Source of the DNA: an uncultured Hymenobacter sp.
Lineage (GTDB): Bacteria; Bacteroidota; Bacteroidia; Cytophagales; Hymenobacteraceae
Length of the DNA stretch: 64,000 nucleotides
Reading direction: 5' to 3'
NCBI GenBank assembly: GCA_913776615.1
Contig: CAJYPK010000043.1
Span: forward strand, 1-64,000
Shown here: positions 1 to 12,590 of the stretch, piece after piece
Layout: each line of letters starts with the position of its first letter
Position numbering within the stretch: the first letter of the stretch is position 1
Translations under genes and position numbers: made by a program
The notes under the pieces: generated by a model
What the model saw: only the letters and a program-made list of their open reading frames with translations
Database searches by the model: none
Told to the model about the DNA's origin: nothing

Positions 1-188
1 AATTAAAAATGAAGAATTAAAAATGAAGAATTAAAAATGAAGAATTAAAAATGAAGAATTAAAAATGAAGAATTAAAAATGAAGAATTAAAAATGAAGAA
101 TTAAAAATGAAGAATTAAAAATGATAAATTAAAAACTTAATATTATTTAACTTAAATTTTTAATTTCTCATTTTTAATTTTTAATTTT
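1..188. repeat. 14-bp A/T-rich tandem repeat with inverted tail
   Basis: Eight exact copies of a 14-bp unit (AATTAAAAATGAAG) fill 1-112, followed by a ninth with a changed end. Positions 157-188 carry the reverse complement of the same unit, so the block can fold back. It is very AT-rich against its GC-rich surroundings and ends about 50 bp before cbiD. A shorter version of the same repeat and its inverted partner is at 32650-32725, so this is a dispersed family. It may continue to the left of the window. Confidence 0.9.
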
Positions 189-235
189 CCCAAAGGTGTA
201 CACCGACTTAGAAACTGCATTAAACTCTCACCGGC

Positions 236-1333
236 ATGGGCTTACGGCCGGTTCCTGAAGGACCTCTGCGCTCGGGCTACACCACCGGGGCCTGCGCCAC
301 GGCCTGCACCAAGGCCGCCCTGCGGGCGCTGCTGCGGCAGGAAGCGGTAGCGGAAGTCGTCATTACGCTGCCGGGCGGTGAGGCCGTGGCATTTGCGCTG
401 CACAACTGCGCGTACGACGCCCGGCAGGCCCGCTGCGCCACCTTCAAAGATGCCGGCGACGACCCCGACGTGACGCACGGGGCCGAAATCAGCAGCACGG
501 TTTCGCTCACTGACACCGGGGAGGTAACCTTCCTGCCCGGCGCGGGCGTGGGCACGGTTACCCTGCCGGGCCTCGCCATCGCGGTGGGCGAGCCGGCCAT
601 CAACCCCGTGCCCCGCCAGATGATGCGGGCCGCCGTGGCCGAGGTGCTGGCGGCCGAAGGCGCGGCGGGGGTTGGCGTCGCCATCAGCGTGGCGGTGGCT
701 GGGGGCGACCAGCTGGCCCAGCGCACCCTCAACGGCCGGCTGGGCATTGTGGGCGGCATTTCCATCCTGGGCACCACCGGCATCGTGAAGCCCTTTTCGG
801 CCGAAGCCTACGTGGCCAGCATCGTGCAGGGCATCGACGTGGCCCTGGCCAACGGGCTGACGGAAGTGGTCATCAACTCGGGCGGCAAAAGCGAAAAACT
901 GCTGCGCCAGCTCTTTGCGCACCTGCCGGCCGTGGGCTTCATTCAATACGGCAACTGGATCGGCGAGACGCTGGAAAAAATTGCCGGCTCCGCCCTGGCT
1001 TCCTTCACAATGGGCATCATGCTGGGCAAGGCCGTGAAGCTCGCCCAGGGAGCCCTCAACACCCACAGCGGCCAGTCGAGCTGGGACCGCGCCTGGGTGG
1101 CCGCCCTGGCCGCCGAGGCCGGCTACCCGGCCGGGCGGTGCGCCGCCATTGCGGGGCTTACCCTCGCCAGCGGCCTTACCGAACTATTTCCCTTCGCGGC
1201 CACGGAGCCGTTTTACGCGGTGCTGGCCCGGCACTGCTACGCCACCATTAGCACCGTCACGGGCACGCGGCCGTGCCGGCTGGTGTTGATGGACGCTACC
1301 GAGCAGTTTATTACGTATGAATTTGATTTTTAG
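236..1333 (+). CDS. cbiD: Cobalt-precorrin-5B (C1)-methyltransferase CbiD
   Basis: CbiD transfers a methyl group from S-adenosylmethionine to C1 of the corrin ring in the cobalt-early (anaerobic) cobalamin pathway in the cytoplasm. The 365-residue length fits the family. Family signatures are visible: LRSGYTTGACATA near the N-terminus, KDAGDDPDVTHGAE around residue 70, GEPAINPVPRQMM, and LGIVGGISILGTTGIV before a PFS stretch. The ATG at 236 leaves only about ten residues before the first conserved block, as expected. The gene opens the cobalamin cluster, followed on the same strand by a putative cobalt transporter. Its family makes cobalt-containing precorrins, yet the chelatase nearby is the CobN type (see findings). 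Confidence 0.93.
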   Translation: MGLRPVPEGPLRSGYTTGACATACTKAALRALLRQEAVAEVVITLPGGEAVAFALHNCAYDARQARCATFKDAGDDPDVTHGAEISSTVSLTDTGEVTFLPGAGVGTVTLPGLAIAVGEPAINPVPRQMMRAAVAEVLAAEGAAGVGVAISVAVAGGDQLAQRTLNGRLGIVGGISILGTTGIVKPFSAEAYVASIVQGIDVALANGLTEVVINSGGKSEKLLRQLFAHLPAVGFIQYGNWIGETLEKIAGSALASFTMGIMLGKAVKLAQGALNTHSGQSSWDRAWVAALAAEAGYPAGRCAAIAGLTLASGLTELFPFAATEPFYAVLARHCYATISTVTGTRPCRLVLMDATEQFITYEFDF

Positions 1334-1366
1334 CTGTCTATGCTAATGACTGCGCACCTAAAAAAT

Positions 1367-1443
1367 GTCCTTGCGAGCGCAGCGAAGCAATCGCACCTAA
1401 GCGGCTCGTCTGGGTGCGATTGCTTCGCTGCGCTCGCAAGGAC
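1367..1443. repeat. Palindromic intergenic repeat, family A
   Basis: Two 31-32 bp arms (1367-1397 and 1412-1443) are almost perfect reverse complements around a 14-bp loop. Each contains GCGAGCGCAGCGAAGCAATC or its complement. The same arms occur at 57680-57760, and a decayed copy at 32731-32802. It lies between cbiD and the first transporter and could act as a transcription or RNA-stability element, but it looks like a dispersed REP-like repeat. Confidence 0.9.
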
Positions 1444-1529
1444 AACCTAAAAAATGACAAGCTAAAATCTGCACGACGCATCTGTAGTACAGGCCCTTAC
1501 TTCATTCTTACCTCTTCCCCCTCCCCCGC

Positions 1530-2228
1530 TTGCTCTTCCCCCTCCTGCTTGATTCGCTGCTGCTCGGCGTGCAGCACTCGTTTGAGCCCGACCACATGGC
1601 GGCCGTGTCGGTACTCGCCACCGAAAAAAAGCGCTACAATACGGGCTACGGCAAGCTAATTTGGCGCTCGTCGCAGTGGGCGCTGGGCCACTCGCTCACG
1701 CTGATCATCTTCAGCGCCCTGGCGTTGCTGCTGCGCTCGGCGCTGCCGCTCAGCCTGTCGCGCTGGGCCGAGCTGGCCGTGGGGCCGATTATGATTTGGC
1801 TGGGCTGGGAGGCCATTCGGCGCAATCACCAGCTCAAGCAGCTGATGGCCGAGCACAAGAAATTTGCCGAGCACGCGCACCTGACCAACGCCCTGCACCT
1901 GCACGGCAGCCAGGGCGAGGAAATCGCCATGAACGTGCTCAGCCGCTCGTTTTGGGTGGGCATGCTGCACGGGCTGGCGGGCACCGGGGGGGCCTGCGCC
2001 GTGGCCCTCACCCTGGCGGCCAAGGATACCCGCACCGCCCTCGGCATCATCGCTTTGCAGAGCGTCGGCATCGTCCTGGCCATGACGGCCTACAGCTGCG
2101 TGATGGCCTTTTCGGTATCGCGGTTTATCGAGCGCAACCAAGTAGTATTTAAGCTCATAAACGCTACCGTCGGCGTCGTATCGATAGCCGTGGGCTTGCT
2201 GTGGATGTACAACGGCTTCGCGGGGTAG
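1530..2228 (+). CDS. NicO/UreH-like membrane transporter, putative cobalt/nickel carrier (copy 1)
   Basis: This is an integral membrane protein of about 232 residues with roughly six hydrophobic segments. The first helix carries HSFEPDHMAAV, which resembles the H-x4-DH metal signature of the NiCoT/NicO/UreH superfamily. A second conserved patch is SFWVGMLHGLAGTGGAC. A His-rich loop (about residues 105-125, HAHLTNALHLHGS) may bind metal. The start is a TTG: it aligns exactly with the ATG of the paralogue at 9206 and no better start lies nearby. The location inside a B12 cluster suggests cobalt uptake. The substrate is inferred, and some relatives are annotated simply as TauE/UreH-like. Confidence 0.75.
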   Translation: MLFPLLLDSLLLGVQHSFEPDHMAAVSVLATEKKRYNTGYGKLIWRSSQWALGHSLTLIIFSALALLLRSALPLSLSRWAELAVGPIMIWLGWEAIRRNHQLKQLMAEHKKFAEHAHLTNALHLHGSQGEEIAMNVLSRSFWVGMLHGLAGTGGACAVALTLAAKDTRTALGIIALQSVGIVLAMTAYSCVMAFSVSRFIERNQVVFKLINATVGVVSIAVGLLWMYNGFAG

Positions 2229-2275
2229 GCTGCGGGGTTTTGCTGCTTCGGCGGCGGGTGTCTCCGCCGGTGGGT

Positions 2276-2352
2276 GTAACCCCAAGCTCCGGCTTGGGGA
2301 GGCGTCTGGTGAACGTATCCGGACGCCTCCCCAAGCTGGAGCTTGGGGTTAC
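2276..2352. repeat. Palindromic intergenic repeat, family B
   Basis: Arms 2276-2306 and 2321-2352 are near-perfect reverse complements with a loop of about 14 bp. Each arm is itself partly palindromic (CCCCAAGCTCCGGCTTGGGG). It lies between the converging ends of the transporter (+) and the chelatase subunit (-), where it could work as a bidirectional terminator. There is no T-run, so it is listed as a repeat. Confidence 0.85.
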
Positions 2353-2380
2353 ATCGGCTGCTCTCAGGACAGCCGGTTTT

Positions 2381-4354
2381 TTAGGTCAGGGGTTGACTAC
2401 TAATGGTTAGGATGGCATTGGTCAGCGACGTGGCCGATAGCTCGTCGAGCGGCAGGTACTGCGCGCCCAGCGCCGCCGCCAGCTCGGCCGCCTTGCCGAG
2501 GCGCAGGTAGCCGGTATCGGTGTCGAGGACCAGGGTGGGGATCCGTAGCGGGCGCAGCTGCGCGGCGAGCTGCTGGGTTTGCTGGCCGGCGTCGCCGCCC
2601 CCGGGCAGGGGTACGTTGGCCTTGCCGTCGCTCAGCAGCACGAGCAGCGGCTGTAAGTCAGCTGGATAATCAGCTCGCGCCAGCAGCTGCGCCGCCAGCT
2701 GCAAGGCGTGCGGCAGCGGCGTGCGCCCGCCCGTGGGCAGCGTGCGCAGGGCCGCTTCGGCCACGGCCACGCTGCGCGTGGGCGGCAGCAGCACCTGCGC
2801 TTCTATCCCCCGAAAGGCGATGACGGCCACCGTATCGCGCTGCTGGTAGGCCTCGGTGAGCAGGCCGAGCACGGCCCCCTTCACGGCCTCCATGCGGCGG
2901 TGGGCGCTCATCGAGCCGGAGGCATCGACCACGAGCAGCAGGAAGGTCCCGGTCTTGCCGCGGCGCACTTTCTGGTGCAGGTCGTCGCGGGTGAGGTGGA
3001 CGGTCACGGGGTCGCGCAGCACGGCTTGGCGCACCGTGGCCTCCAGGGCCAGCTCCGACGGGGATTGGTCGGGCACGGCCCGCACGTAGTGGCCCCGGGC
3101 AGCGGCCACGCTAGCCCCGCGCGGGCCGGTGGCCCGGCCCGGGGGCGGCAGCGCGGGCGGGGCGGCCTCCACCGCGAGGGGCCGGGTGGGCGCGGCCCGG
3201 CCGGCGGCAATTACTTGTTCGGGAGCTACCTCCGGGGGAGCGCCCGGCGAAGCCTCCTCGGCCGGGGCCGCCTTCCCGGGCGCGGAAGGCGTGGCACTGG
3301 GCGAAGCCGGAGTACTAGCCGGGGCGGGCGGCGGGGGCGGCGCGGGGGTATCGGGCGCCTGCTGCAGCAGCTCGTCCAGCGCTTCGGCGGGGAGGCCGGG
3401 GCTGTCGAAGGGCTGGGCCCGCCGCCGGTGAGCCAGGGCGAGTTCGGCAGCGCGGCGCACGTCGGCGGCGGTTACGGTAGTACGGCCGGCCAGGGCGGCC
3501 AGGGTCAGGGCCGTTTTATACAACACGATGTCGGCCCGCAGGCTGGCCACGCCCAGCTCGGTGCACAGCTGGCTGATGAGCGTCAGCAGGCCCTCGGGCA
3601 GTTGCACGCTGGGCAGCAGTTGCCGGGCCGCCCGAAGCTGCTGCCGCACGGCCGCTTGCGCGGGCTGCCACTGGGTTTGAAAGGCCACCGGGTCGCGCTC
3701 AAAGGCAATGCGGCGGCGCACGACCTCCGTGCGCTCGGCCACGTCGCGCGGGGCCGCGACGTCTACCAGCAGCCCGAAGCGGTCGAGAAACTGCGGGCGC
3801 AGATTGCCTTCCTCGGGGTTCATGGTGCCGATGAGCGTAAACTGCGCCGGGTGGCTCACGGCCAGGCCTTCGCGCTGCACGGTGCTGCGGCCCGTGGCCG
3901 CCGCGTCGAGCAGCACGTCGACCAGGTGGTCGGGCAGCAGGTTTACCTCGTCGATGTAAAGCACGCCGCGGTGGGCGGCGGCCAGCAGGCCGGGTTGCAG
4001 CTTCTTTTGGCGGTCGGCCAGCAGCCCCTCCAGGTCGAGGCTGCCCAGCACGCGGTCTTCGGTGGCCCCCAGGGGCAGGTTGACGAAGGGGGCGGCTACT
4101 TCCTGGGTTCCGGCGTCGGGCCGGTGGCAGGCCGGGCACAGGTCGGCCGGCTGGCCCGGCTCGCAATTAAACGGGCAGCCGGGTACGGCCAGGATGGGCG
4201 GCAGCACGGCGGCCAGGCCGCGCACGGCGGTGGTTTTGGCGGTGCCCTTATCGCCGCGCAGCAGCACGCCCCCCAGGGTGGGGTTTACGGCGCACAGCAG
4301 CAGGGCTTGCTTCAGCGCGTCTTGGCCGACCAGGGCGGCGAAGGGGTAATTCAT
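2381..4354 (-). CDS. Magnesium-chelatase-like ChlI-ChlD fusion (cobaltochelatase motor subunit)
   Basis: The protein joins an AAA+ ChlI-type ATPase (about residues 1-330) to a C-terminal von Willebrand A domain (about 460-657) through a proline/alanine-rich linker. Walker A is GDKGTAKT (34-41) and Walker B is VLYIDEVNLL. The VWA MIDAS is DASGSMS, beginning at residue 477. Four cysteines at 60, 64, 73 and 76 suggest a small metal-binding insertion. Such fused subunits power CobN-type cobalt insertion where CobS/CobT are absent. It is encoded downstream of cobN on the same strand, separated by about 290 bp holding a long inverted repeat. ATP hydrolysis here is expected to drive insertion of cobalt by CobN. 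A role with magnesium is unlikely because no chlorophyll genes are visible. Confidence 0.88.
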   Translation of the reverse strand: MNYPFAALVGQDALKQALLLCAVNPTLGGVLLRGDKGTAKTTAVRGLAAVLPPILAVPGCPFNCEPGQPADLCPACHRPDAGTQEVAAPFVNLPLGATEDRVLGSLDLEGLLADRQKKLQPGLLAAAHRGVLYIDEVNLLPDHLVDVLLDAAATGRSTVQREGLAVSHPAQFTLIGTMNPEEGNLRPQFLDRFGLLVDVAAPRDVAERTEVVRRRIAFERDPVAFQTQWQPAQAAVRQQLRAARQLLPSVQLPEGLLTLISQLCTELGVASLRADIVLYKTALTLAALAGRTTVTAADVRRAAELALAHRRRAQPFDSPGLPAEALDELLQQAPDTPAPPPPPAPASTPASPSATPSAPGKAAPAEEASPGAPPEVAPEQVIAAGRAAPTRPLAVEAAPPALPPPGRATGPRGASVAAARGHYVRAVPDQSPSELALEATVRQAVLRDPVTVHLTRDDLHQKVRRGKTGTFLLLVVDASGSMSAHRRMEAVKGAVLGLLTEAYQQRDTVAVIAFRGIEAQVLLPPTRSVAVAEAALRTLPTGGRTPLPHALQLAAQLLARADYPADLQPLLVLLSDGKANVPLPGGGDAGQQTQQLAAQLRPLRIPTLVLDTDTGYLRLGKAAELAAALGAQYLPLDELSATSLTNAILTISSQPLT

Positions 4355-4449
4355 GGGGTGGGGCTGTTTTGGTAGAAGCGTCGGGGGATTACAGGTTGTT
4401 CTAAGTTAGAGTGGTTCCGGGTAAGTGTACACCTTATTGCGACCCATAC

Positions 4450-4589
4450 GTGAGCGCCTCACCCCCCGGCCACCTCTCCGAAAAAGGAGAGGGGGAGCCG
4501 ACCGCTCGCTCGCGTAAGGCAACTGTTAGGTAGTCGGCAAGCTCCCCCTCTCCTTTTTCGGAGAGGGGGCCGGGGGGTGAGGCGCTCAC
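4450..4589. repeat. Long inverted repeat, family C
   Basis: Two 48-bp arms (4450-4497 and 4542-4589) match as reverse complements at about 47 of 48 positions, around a 44-bp loop. Each arm also contains a small hairpin of its own (CTCTCC, an A-rich loop, GGAGAG). It fills most of the gap between cobN and the chelatase ATPase gene and may attenuate transcription between them. The sequence style is that of a dispersed repeat. Confidence 0.9.
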
Positions 4590-4647
4590 GCTCGGATAGC
4601 GTAAAAGGATGCACGGACCTGCGAAGTGCGCTAGCTCCCCTGACCAG

Positions 4648-8943
<4,296 letters not shown>

Positions 8944-9205
8944 GGGGGAAGGGCTGAATGGTGGCTACCAGCCAAAGCAAGCAGGCTGTACAACAGATTT
9001 TTAGCAGGGCAAATCCGAACCAGCCGGCGACAACGGCGGCGCGACTTGCCGGCGCAAGGTACCGGCCGGCGGCGGCGGCTCCAATCGGCACGCCAGTATG
9101 TTTGCCCGGCCTTCCCGCCGCGGCCACGTTGCCGGCGCACCGCACCGCGCAATTTTCAGGCTTCATCCAAGTTGACTTTTTCCAAGGTACGCCCCCTACC
9201 CGCCC

Positions 9206-9859
9206 ATGCTCAATCCCCTCTTTTTTGATTCGCTGCTGCTGGGCATTCAGCACTCGTTTGAGCCCGACCACATGGCGGCCGTGGCGGTGCTGGCCACCGA
9301 GCAGAAGAAGGGCGCGGGGCGGCTGTGGCGCGTTATCTGGCGCTCGTCGCACTGGGCGCTGGGCCACTCGCTCACGCTCATCGGGTTTGCCAGCCTGATT
9401 ATTCTGCTGAAATCGACGCTTTCGCTGCACATCGCCGCGCAGGTGGAGCTGGCCATCGGGCCGCTCATGATTTGGCTGGGCATCCTGGCCATTCGGCGCA
9501 ATTTTCTCAAGCCCAAGCCCTTGCCCACCACAGTACCCTCCCCCATCGGCCCGCCGGCGGGGCTCAGCCGCTCGTTTTGGGTGGGCATGGTGCACGGGCT
9601 GGCCGGCACGGGCGGGGCCTGCACCATCGCCCTCACGCTGGCCGCCCGCAACGCCACCGCCGCGGTGTGGATTATCGTGCTGCAAAGCGCGGGCATCCTG
9701 GTTTCGATGACCACCTACGGGTGTTTGTTTGCCTTTTCGGCGGCGCGGTTTTCGAGCCGCTGGCAGCCCTCGCTCCGGCTGCTCAACTACGTGGTGGGGG
9801 CGTTTTCCATCGCCATCGGGATTTACACCCTGGTCGAGAGCGTGCGGGGCCTGGGCTAG
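9206..9859 (+). CDS. NicO/UreH-like membrane transporter, putative cobalt/nickel carrier (copy 2)
   Basis: This is a 217-residue paralogue of the protein at 1530. Both share DSLLLG.QHSFEPDHMAAV in the first helix and RSFWVGM.HGLAGTGGAC later, with the same order of helices. It lacks the histidine-rich loop of copy 1 and has a short Pro-rich loop instead (about residues 105-125). The ATG at 9206 fits the start of homology. It is divergent from cobN and lies just upstream of the cobalamin riboswitch, which is beyond its stop codon and so does not control it. A cobalt uptake role is inferred from family and context. Confidence 0.77.
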   Translation: MLNPLFFDSLLLGIQHSFEPDHMAAVAVLATEQKKGAGRLWRVIWRSSHWALGHSLTLIGFASLIILLKSTLSLHIAAQVELAIGPLMIWLGILAIRRNFLKPKPLPTTVPSPIGPPAGLSRSFWVGMVHGLAGTGGACTIALTLAARNATAAVWIIVLQSAGILVSMTTYGCLFAFSAARFSSRWQPSLRLLNYVVGAFSIAIGIYTLVESVRGLG

Positions 9860-9900
9860 CGCCGGTATTTTGGCGGCGCAGCCCTACCTTCGCCCCAGCA

Positions 9901-10072
9901 TTTGGTAAGCGCGGCCGCGGTGCGGGGCGCTTTTAAAAGGGAATCCGGTGTAATTCCGGGACAGTCTCCGCTGCTGTAACCCCCTCGCCAGCTGCCCGAT
10001 ACCTAGCGCCACTGCCCCGCTGCGGGTGGGAAGGCCATCGGGCAGCGGGGGAAGTCAGAAGACCTGCCGCTT
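9901..10072 (+). promoter_or_regulatory. Cobalamin riboswitch (B12 box)
   Basis: The conserved blocks appear in order: TTTGGT at 9901, a GGTGC-like block (GCGGTGCGGGGCGC), AAAAGGGAATCCGGTG with the paired AATTCCGGGACAGTC, a CCGCTGCTGTAAC block, the B12-box core GCCACTG at 10008-10014, GGGAAGGC, and the closing AGTCAGAAGACCTGCC. Order and spacing match the adenosylcobalamin/cobalamin aptamer. It precedes the TonB-dependent receptor start by about 45 bp, so it most likely represses receptor, and probably bluB, expression when cobalamin is plentiful. Confidence 0.95.
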
Positions 10073-10115
10073 GCTTCATACAGTCCCGGCCTTCGGCAGA
10101 AAGGCGCGTCGTACC

Positions 10116-12551
10116 ATGCCTTACTCCTCGCCTCCCCCCGGCCGCGCCGGGGGCGTAGTTTCCCGTTTTTTGCGCTGGCCCCCGGCCGCCGGGCGTGCCC
10201 GCCGGCCAGCCCCTGGCTTACCCGGTACGGCGCGGCCAACTTTCTCTGTGCTAAGCTCCAAGCTGGCCTGGGCCGGGGGCTGCCTGTTGGGCTGGGCCGC
10301 CGCGCACCCGGCCGCCGCCCAGGGCCCGGCGACGGTGCGGGGCACCGTGACCGACTCGCTCTCGGGCCAGCCCCTGGTGGGCGTGAGCGTGGCGCTGGTG
10401 GGCCAGCCGGGCGGCACGGCGACCGATGCGCGGGGGCAGTTTCGCCTGGCGGGCCTGAAGCCCGGCACCTACGCGCTGCGCGCCGGCACCCTGGGCTACC
10501 GGACTAAAAATCAAGCTATCACGCTAGCGGCCGGCGAAGCCCGGGGCGTGGCGCTCACCCTGGCCACGGCCCGCCTCAACCTGGCCGAAGTAACGGTGAG
10601 CCAGCCCCGCGACCCCAACCAGACGCTGGCCGCCATCTCGCACCTCGACCAGACGCTGCGGCCCCTCAACTCGGCCCAGGATTTGCTGCGACTGGTGCCG
10701 GGCCTCTTCCTTGCGCAGCACGCGGGCGGCGGCAAGGCCGAGCAGCTGTTTGTGCGCGGCTTCGACGCCGACCACGGCACCGACTTTGCGGTGCAGATCG
10801 ACGGGCTACCGGTGAACATGGTGAGCCACGCCCACGGCCAGGGCTACGCCGACTTTCACTTCGTCATTCCCGAAACGGTCGAGCAGCTCAAGGTGTACAA
10901 GGGGCCGTACTCGGCGCGGTTCGGCGATTTTGCCACCGCCGGGGCGGCCGAATTCAGCACCAAAACCCGCCTCGACCGCAGCCAGGCGAAAGTGGAGGTC
11001 GGCCAGTTCAACACCTACCGCGCCCTGGTGCTGCTCGATGTACTGGGGGCGCACCACCTGCTCAGCAAGCGGCCGGAAAGCGCCTACGTGGCCGCCGAGT
11101 ACAATTTCACCAATTCGTACTTCGATAATCCGCAGCACTTTAACCGCTTCAACGGGCTCGCCAAGTACACCGGCCAGCTGAGCGAGAAAACTTCGCTGAC
11201 GCTCCTGGGGTCGCACTTTACTTCCAGCTGGAATGCCAGCGGACAGATTCCTGACCGCGCCGTCCGCGAGGGCCTGATCTCGCGCTTCGGCAGCCTCGAC
11301 CCCAGCGAGGGCGGCAACACGGCCCGCACCAACGCCTCCGCCATTCTGACCACCGTGCTGCCCCACGAGGCCACCCTGCGCCAGCAGGTGTACTACTCGC
11401 GCTACTACTTCGACCTGTTCTCCAACTTCACCTTTTTCAAGGAAGACCCGGTGAATGGTGACGAGATCGACCAGCGCGACACGGGCCGCAACCTCTACGG
11501 CTACACCGGCACCTACGACCGCGACGACTACCTGGGGGCCAAGGCCCTGCACTCGACCTTCGGCGCGGGTACGCGCCTCGACGACACGGGCTTGCAGCTG
11601 CGCCGCGCCGTGCAGCGCCAGATTCTGGACACCGTGAGCCTCGGCCGCCTGCGCGAGCAAAATCTCTACGCCTACCTCGAAGAAACCCTCACCCTGACGC
11701 CCCGCCTGACGGTGAACGCCGCGCTGCGGGCCGACTGGTTCGGGTTTGCTTTTCGCGGGACGGTCGCCGATTCGGCGGGGGCGGGGGCGCCGCTGCGCGG
11801 GCGCGCCCGGGCCGCCCGCCTGTCGCCCAAGCTTAACTTCTACTACCAGCTCTCGCCCGCCGTGCAGCTGTTTGCGCGCTCGGGCCTGGGCTTTCACTCC
11901 AACGACGCCCGCGCCGTGGTGCGCGGTACCGACCCGCGCCAAGCCCTGCCCCGGGCCACCGGGGCCGAGGTGGGCAGCACCTTCAAGCCCCGGCCCAGCT
12001 TCGTGGTGAACGCCGCCCTCTGGGTGCTGCACTCGCAGGATGAGCTGGTGTATTCCGGCGACGCGGGCACGACCGAGAGCGCGGGCCCGAGCCGCCGCTT
12101 CGGCGTCGATGTATCGGGGCGCTACCAACTGAGTACCCGGTGGTTTCTGGATCTCGACGCCAACGTTAGCCACGGCCGGCTGGTGGGCGTGGCGGCGGGC
12201 GAAAACTACATTCCGCTCGCGCCCTCGTTTACCAGCATCGGCGGCATCACGTACCGGCAGCCCAACGGCCTGAGCGGCAGCCTGCGCTACCGCTACCTCG
12301 ACGCCCGCCCGGCCATTGAAGATAACAGTATCCGGGCGCGGGGCTACTTTCTGCTCGACGCGGTACTGAGCTACACCCGGGCGCGCTACCAGGTCGGGGC
12401 CACCGTGCAAAACCTGCTGAACGCCGAGTGGGACGAGGCCCAGTTTGCCACCGACAGCCGCCTGCGCGGCGAAACTACCTCGGTCAACGAAATTAACTTC
12501 ACGCCCGGCACACCGTTCTACCTAAAGCTAAACGCCAGCGTTTTCCTCTAA
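10116..12551 (+). CDS. TonB-dependent outer-membrane receptor, riboswitch-controlled corrinoid importer (BtuB-like)
   Basis: The protein imports a scarce ligand across the outer membrane using TonB energy. The riboswitch upstream points to cobalamin or another corrinoid. After a signal peptide ending near HPAAAQ there is a carboxypeptidase-regulatory-like domain (VRGTVTDSLSGQPLVGVSV). A plug domain follows (DLLRLVPGLFLAQHAGGGK, LFVRGFDADHGTDF), then a long beta-barrel ending in an aromatic/hydrophobic beta-signal (LKLNASVFL). The frame opens inside the riboswitch, so the ATG at 10116 is preferred. A GTG at 10248 would leave a more normal signal peptide and is a real alternative. The last 25 residues resemble a coding scrap at 19137. 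Confidence 0.88.
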   Translation: MPYSSPPPGRAGGVVSRFLRWPPAAGRARRPAPGLPGTARPTFSVLSSKLAWAGGCLLGWAAAHPAAAQGPATVRGTVTDSLSGQPLVGVSVALVGQPGGTATDARGQFRLAGLKPGTYALRAGTLGYRTKNQAITLAAGEARGVALTLATARLNLAEVTVSQPRDPNQTLAAISHLDQTLRPLNSAQDLLRLVPGLFLAQHAGGGKAEQLFVRGFDADHGTDFAVQIDGLPVNMVSHAHGQGYADFHFVIPETVEQLKVYKGPYSARFGDFATAGAAEFSTKTRLDRSQAKVEVGQFNTYRALVLLDVLGAHHLLSKRPESAYVAAEYNFTNSYFDNPQHFNRFNGLAKYTGQLSEKTSLTLLGSHFTSSWNASGQIPDRAVREGLISRFGSLDPSEGGNTARTNASAILTTVLPHEATLRQQVYYSRYYFDLFSNFTFFKEDPVNGDEIDQRDTGRNLYGYTGTYDRDDYLGAKALHSTFGAGTRLDDTGLQLRRAVQRQILDTVSLGRLREQNLYAYLEETLTLTPRLTVNAALRADWFGFAFRGTVADSAGAGAPLRGRARAARLSPKLNFYYQLSPAVQLFARSGLGFHSNDARAVVRGTDPRQALPRATGAEVGSTFKPRPSFVVNAALWVLHSQDELVYSGDAGTTESAGPSRRFGVDVSGRYQLSTRWFLDLDANVSHGRLVGVAAGENYIPLAPSFTSIGGITYRQPNGLSGSLRYRYLDARPAIEDNSIRARGYFLLDAVLSYTRARYQVGATVQNLLNAEWDEAQFATDSRLRGETTSVNEINFTPGTPFYLKLNASVFL

Positions 12552-12590
12552 CCAAGCTGCGTGGGGCTTGCCGGCCCAGCGCCCGTCCTG

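Noticed and set aside
8944..9205. Possible second cobalamin riboswitch upstream of cobN
   Set aside because: A GGGAAGGCC stretch is visible on the minus strand, but the GCCACTG core and the AAAGGGAA block are absent.
10026..10115. N-terminal extension of the TonB-dependent receptor
   Set aside because: These codons lie inside the conserved riboswitch (GGGAAGGC and the closing AGACCTGCC block), so translation cannot sensibly start there.
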